From Rhodamnia argentea (taxonomy: Eukaryota > Streptophyta > Magnoliopsida > Myrtales > Myrtaceae), in the NCBI RefSeq assembly GCF_020921035.1, contig NC_063157.1, forward strand, positions 1,612,001-1,676,000: a DNA stretch of 64,000 bases, written 5' to 3'. The position numbers and the translations under genes were made by a program. Under the pieces are notes generated by a model, which worked only from the letters and a program-made list of their open reading frames with translations, did not search any database and was not told the DNA's origin. This document shows, in pieces, positions 62,142 through 64,000 of this stretch (within the stretch, counting starts at the first letter, position 1; each line of letters starts with the position of its first letter).

Positions 62142-63968
62142 ATGAGCCGGAGCCTGAGCAGGGGCAAGACTAACTGGGGCATGGAAAACGTGTTCGCCGG
62201 CTCCAGGCAACCGAGTCGGATGAACAGCTTCGATGCAGACGAAGAGGCTCTCAAGTGGGCCGTGATTGAGAAGTTGCCGACGTACAACCGGCTACGGATG
62301 AGCATCTTCCAAACTTTGGTCGAGAAGGACGAGAAAAACAGCGAGCAGAAGTTGGTGGTGGATGTGAGGAAGATGGACCTGAATGATAGGCGACAGTTCA
62401 TTGACAGGATCTTCAAAGTGGCTGAAGAAGATAATGCGAGGTTCTTGAGGAAGCTTAGACATAGGATTGACAAGTAAGTTCACTTTCATTTTCGAATTGG
62501 ATGCAAATAAAACGCTTCGCTGAATATTCTAGTTTCTCTTTCTTTGTAAAGGATGTATCACGATGAGTCCTAGCAATGTTCTGTTTCATTTAGTGACTCT
62601 TCCGGCAAAGGAGATGAATATGAGCAAAACATAACTCATATGCATACCACTTTGCAGTGTAATTGTTAGTACATTACTTTCCAGGCCATATTCCCTTTGC
62701 ATTTTCAACTTGTCTATTTTCTCACAAAACAAACCGACAGACAAATCAACCTAAAGACAGAAAACAAGAGCTTAACACAAGCACTTCTGCTGAGGTTTAA
62801 AAAGGATGAGAAAGTGGCATGCATTGCCTTCTTTATTTACTCATGTGAAAAGTTTAAAATTTGCACATTCTGATAAGACTGAGTCATGCTTCTCCACCTA
62901 TGACTTATCGATGTATATGCCACCGACCTCCCACCATGTTGACAAGGTCAGCTGATAAGGACTAGGCTCATAAGACAAGAAGTAGTCAACTCAGCCAATG
63001 GATTAATCATGAATTGATATGAATTATAGTGGAATATTTTTCTTGTAATTGATTTGATTTGGATGGTTATTTGCAGGGTACGTATCCAACTGCCGACTGT
63101 GGAAGTGAGATTTGAGCATCTGAAAGTGGAAGCAGATTGTCACATTGGAAGCAAAGCTCTTGCAACACCAACCAATGTTGCCCTAAACATTGCTGAATCA
63201 GCTCTTGGTTTGGTTGGGATTAGATGGGCCAAGAGGACAAAACTCACCATCCTCAAAGAAGTCTCTGGCATTGTCAAGCCATCAAGGTGAACCAAAGACA
63301 CCCACAATAAAGAATTCTTTTTAATTAGGGAAATTATTTTTAGGATTTAATTAACCAGTCCATAAGAGTTCTTAAAACACTAATTTCTTGTTTTAACATT
63401 TGTAATGAATTAATTACAGGATGGCCCTTCTATTAGGCCCACCATCCTCAGGGAAGACTACCCTTTTGCTGGCTCTGGCAGGAAAATTGGACCCAACCTT
63501 GAAGGTATAGGACTGATCTCAGATAAACTCTCTTGAACCTATAGGGGTGTACTAATTTATTCATGTAATAAAAAATGAGAGGCCGCAATGTAATTTGTGA
63601 AATTGTCTTGATTGAGCAGGTTGGAGGGGAAATATCATACAATGGGTACAAGCTCTATGAATTTGTGCCCCAAAAAACATGTGCGTATATCAGCCAAACT
63701 GATGTGCATTTGGGTGTATTGACCGTGAAAGAAACACTAGATTTCTTTGCAAGGTGCCAAGGGGTTGGATCTAGATATGGTAATTTTTGTTATTAATTTG
63801 TTCTTTTTTCTTTGAAAAGCATGTTTAAATATGTATGGCCCATCAGTACATTAGTAATCAAACACAAGTATAATTGGTCTTACCGTCACAGAGCTGCTCT
63901 CTGAGCTTGCGGGGAGGGAAAAAGATGCCGGGATTTTCCCGGACCTGGAGGTTGATCTTTTCATGAAG
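62142..63968 (+). CDS. Second PDR-type ABCG gene, tandem copy, 5 exons then cut by window end
   Basis: Exons seen: 62142-62473, 63077-63286, 63420-63504, 63620-63779, 63892-63968, same phases as the first copy; the gene continues past the window. It encodes the N-terminal region with D-E-E-A-L-K-W-A, the Walker [10 protein letters not shown] and the L-F-M-K segment. No stop or frameshift occurs in these exons from 62142 on. The position matching the first copy's start (62094) is TTG and an in-frame TAG lies at 62118-62120. Translation therefore must begin later; ATG 62142 replaces a Leu codon (codon 17) of the first copy. Whether the rest of the gene is intact cannot be judged. Confidence 0.88.
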
Positions 63969-64000
63969 GTCATTAAGTTCATTATATCCAGTTTTTTGAA

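Noticed and set aside
1-64000. tRNA, rRNA or classic snRNA genes
   Set aside because: No cloverleaf-compatible A/B boxes or recognisable RNA gene sequence was seen by eye; a tRNAscan-SE or Infernal run would be decisive.

Overview
The window is nuclear DNA of a flowering plant (eudicot). The genes carry many short GT-AG introns, the proteins are plant types, and the spaces between genes are AT-rich and full of decayed transposons and simple repeats. The species cannot be read from the sequence; a woody rosid of the Myrtales (Eucalyptus-like) is only a guess. I joined exons by hand from splice sites, reading frame and family knowledge. Every gene model given as intact closes to a whole number of codons.

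Layout. 0.9-4.1 kb: decayed endogenous pararetrovirus (Caulimoviridae-like) pol region on the minus strand, followed by a MITE-like AT-rich block. 5.1-10.4 kb (+): long-form tRNase Z, 12 exons. 11.1-15.1 kb (+): ENTH/VHS vesicle adaptor of the MTV1 type. 16.3-18.8 kb (-): nucleoporin NUP35. 20.1-21.0 kb (-): a three-exon gene for a 110-aa plant protein, built from exons too short to stand out as ORFs. 21.6-24.2 kb: tandem 430-480 bp repeats with hairpins plus one inverted copy. 29.2-30.6 kb (-): GATA zinc-finger factor. 36.1-36.7 kb (-): unrecognised single-pass membrane protein. 37.8-39.3 kb: TIR transposon carrying a broken ankyrin-gene fragment. 40.7-45.5 kb (+): MUT9-like (casein kinase 1 family) kinase, 16 exons. 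46.4-64.0 kb: a cluster of PDR-type ABCG transporters, made of an inverted fragment, a complete 22-exon gene (1495 aa) and the first five exons of a tandem second copy cut by the window end.

The genes are not an operon and mostly serve unrelated housekeeping roles: tRNA 3' processing, Golgi/vacuole trafficking, nuclear pore, transcription and chromatin/light signalling kinase. From memory, the order tRNase Z - MTV1 - NUP35 - ... - ABCG29-like matches Arabidopsis chromosome 3 (At3g16260, At3g16270, At3g16310, At3g16340), so part of the window looks like a conserved syntenic block with insertions.

I found no evidence for an undescribed multi-gene system. The most interesting signals are small: the shifted start codon and rebuilt promoter of the second ABCG copy, the gene-carrying TIR element, a duplicated kinase exon silenced by a lost splice acceptor, an overlapping upstream ORF on the 110-aa gene, and a six-fold CACGTG cluster in a gene-free stretch.
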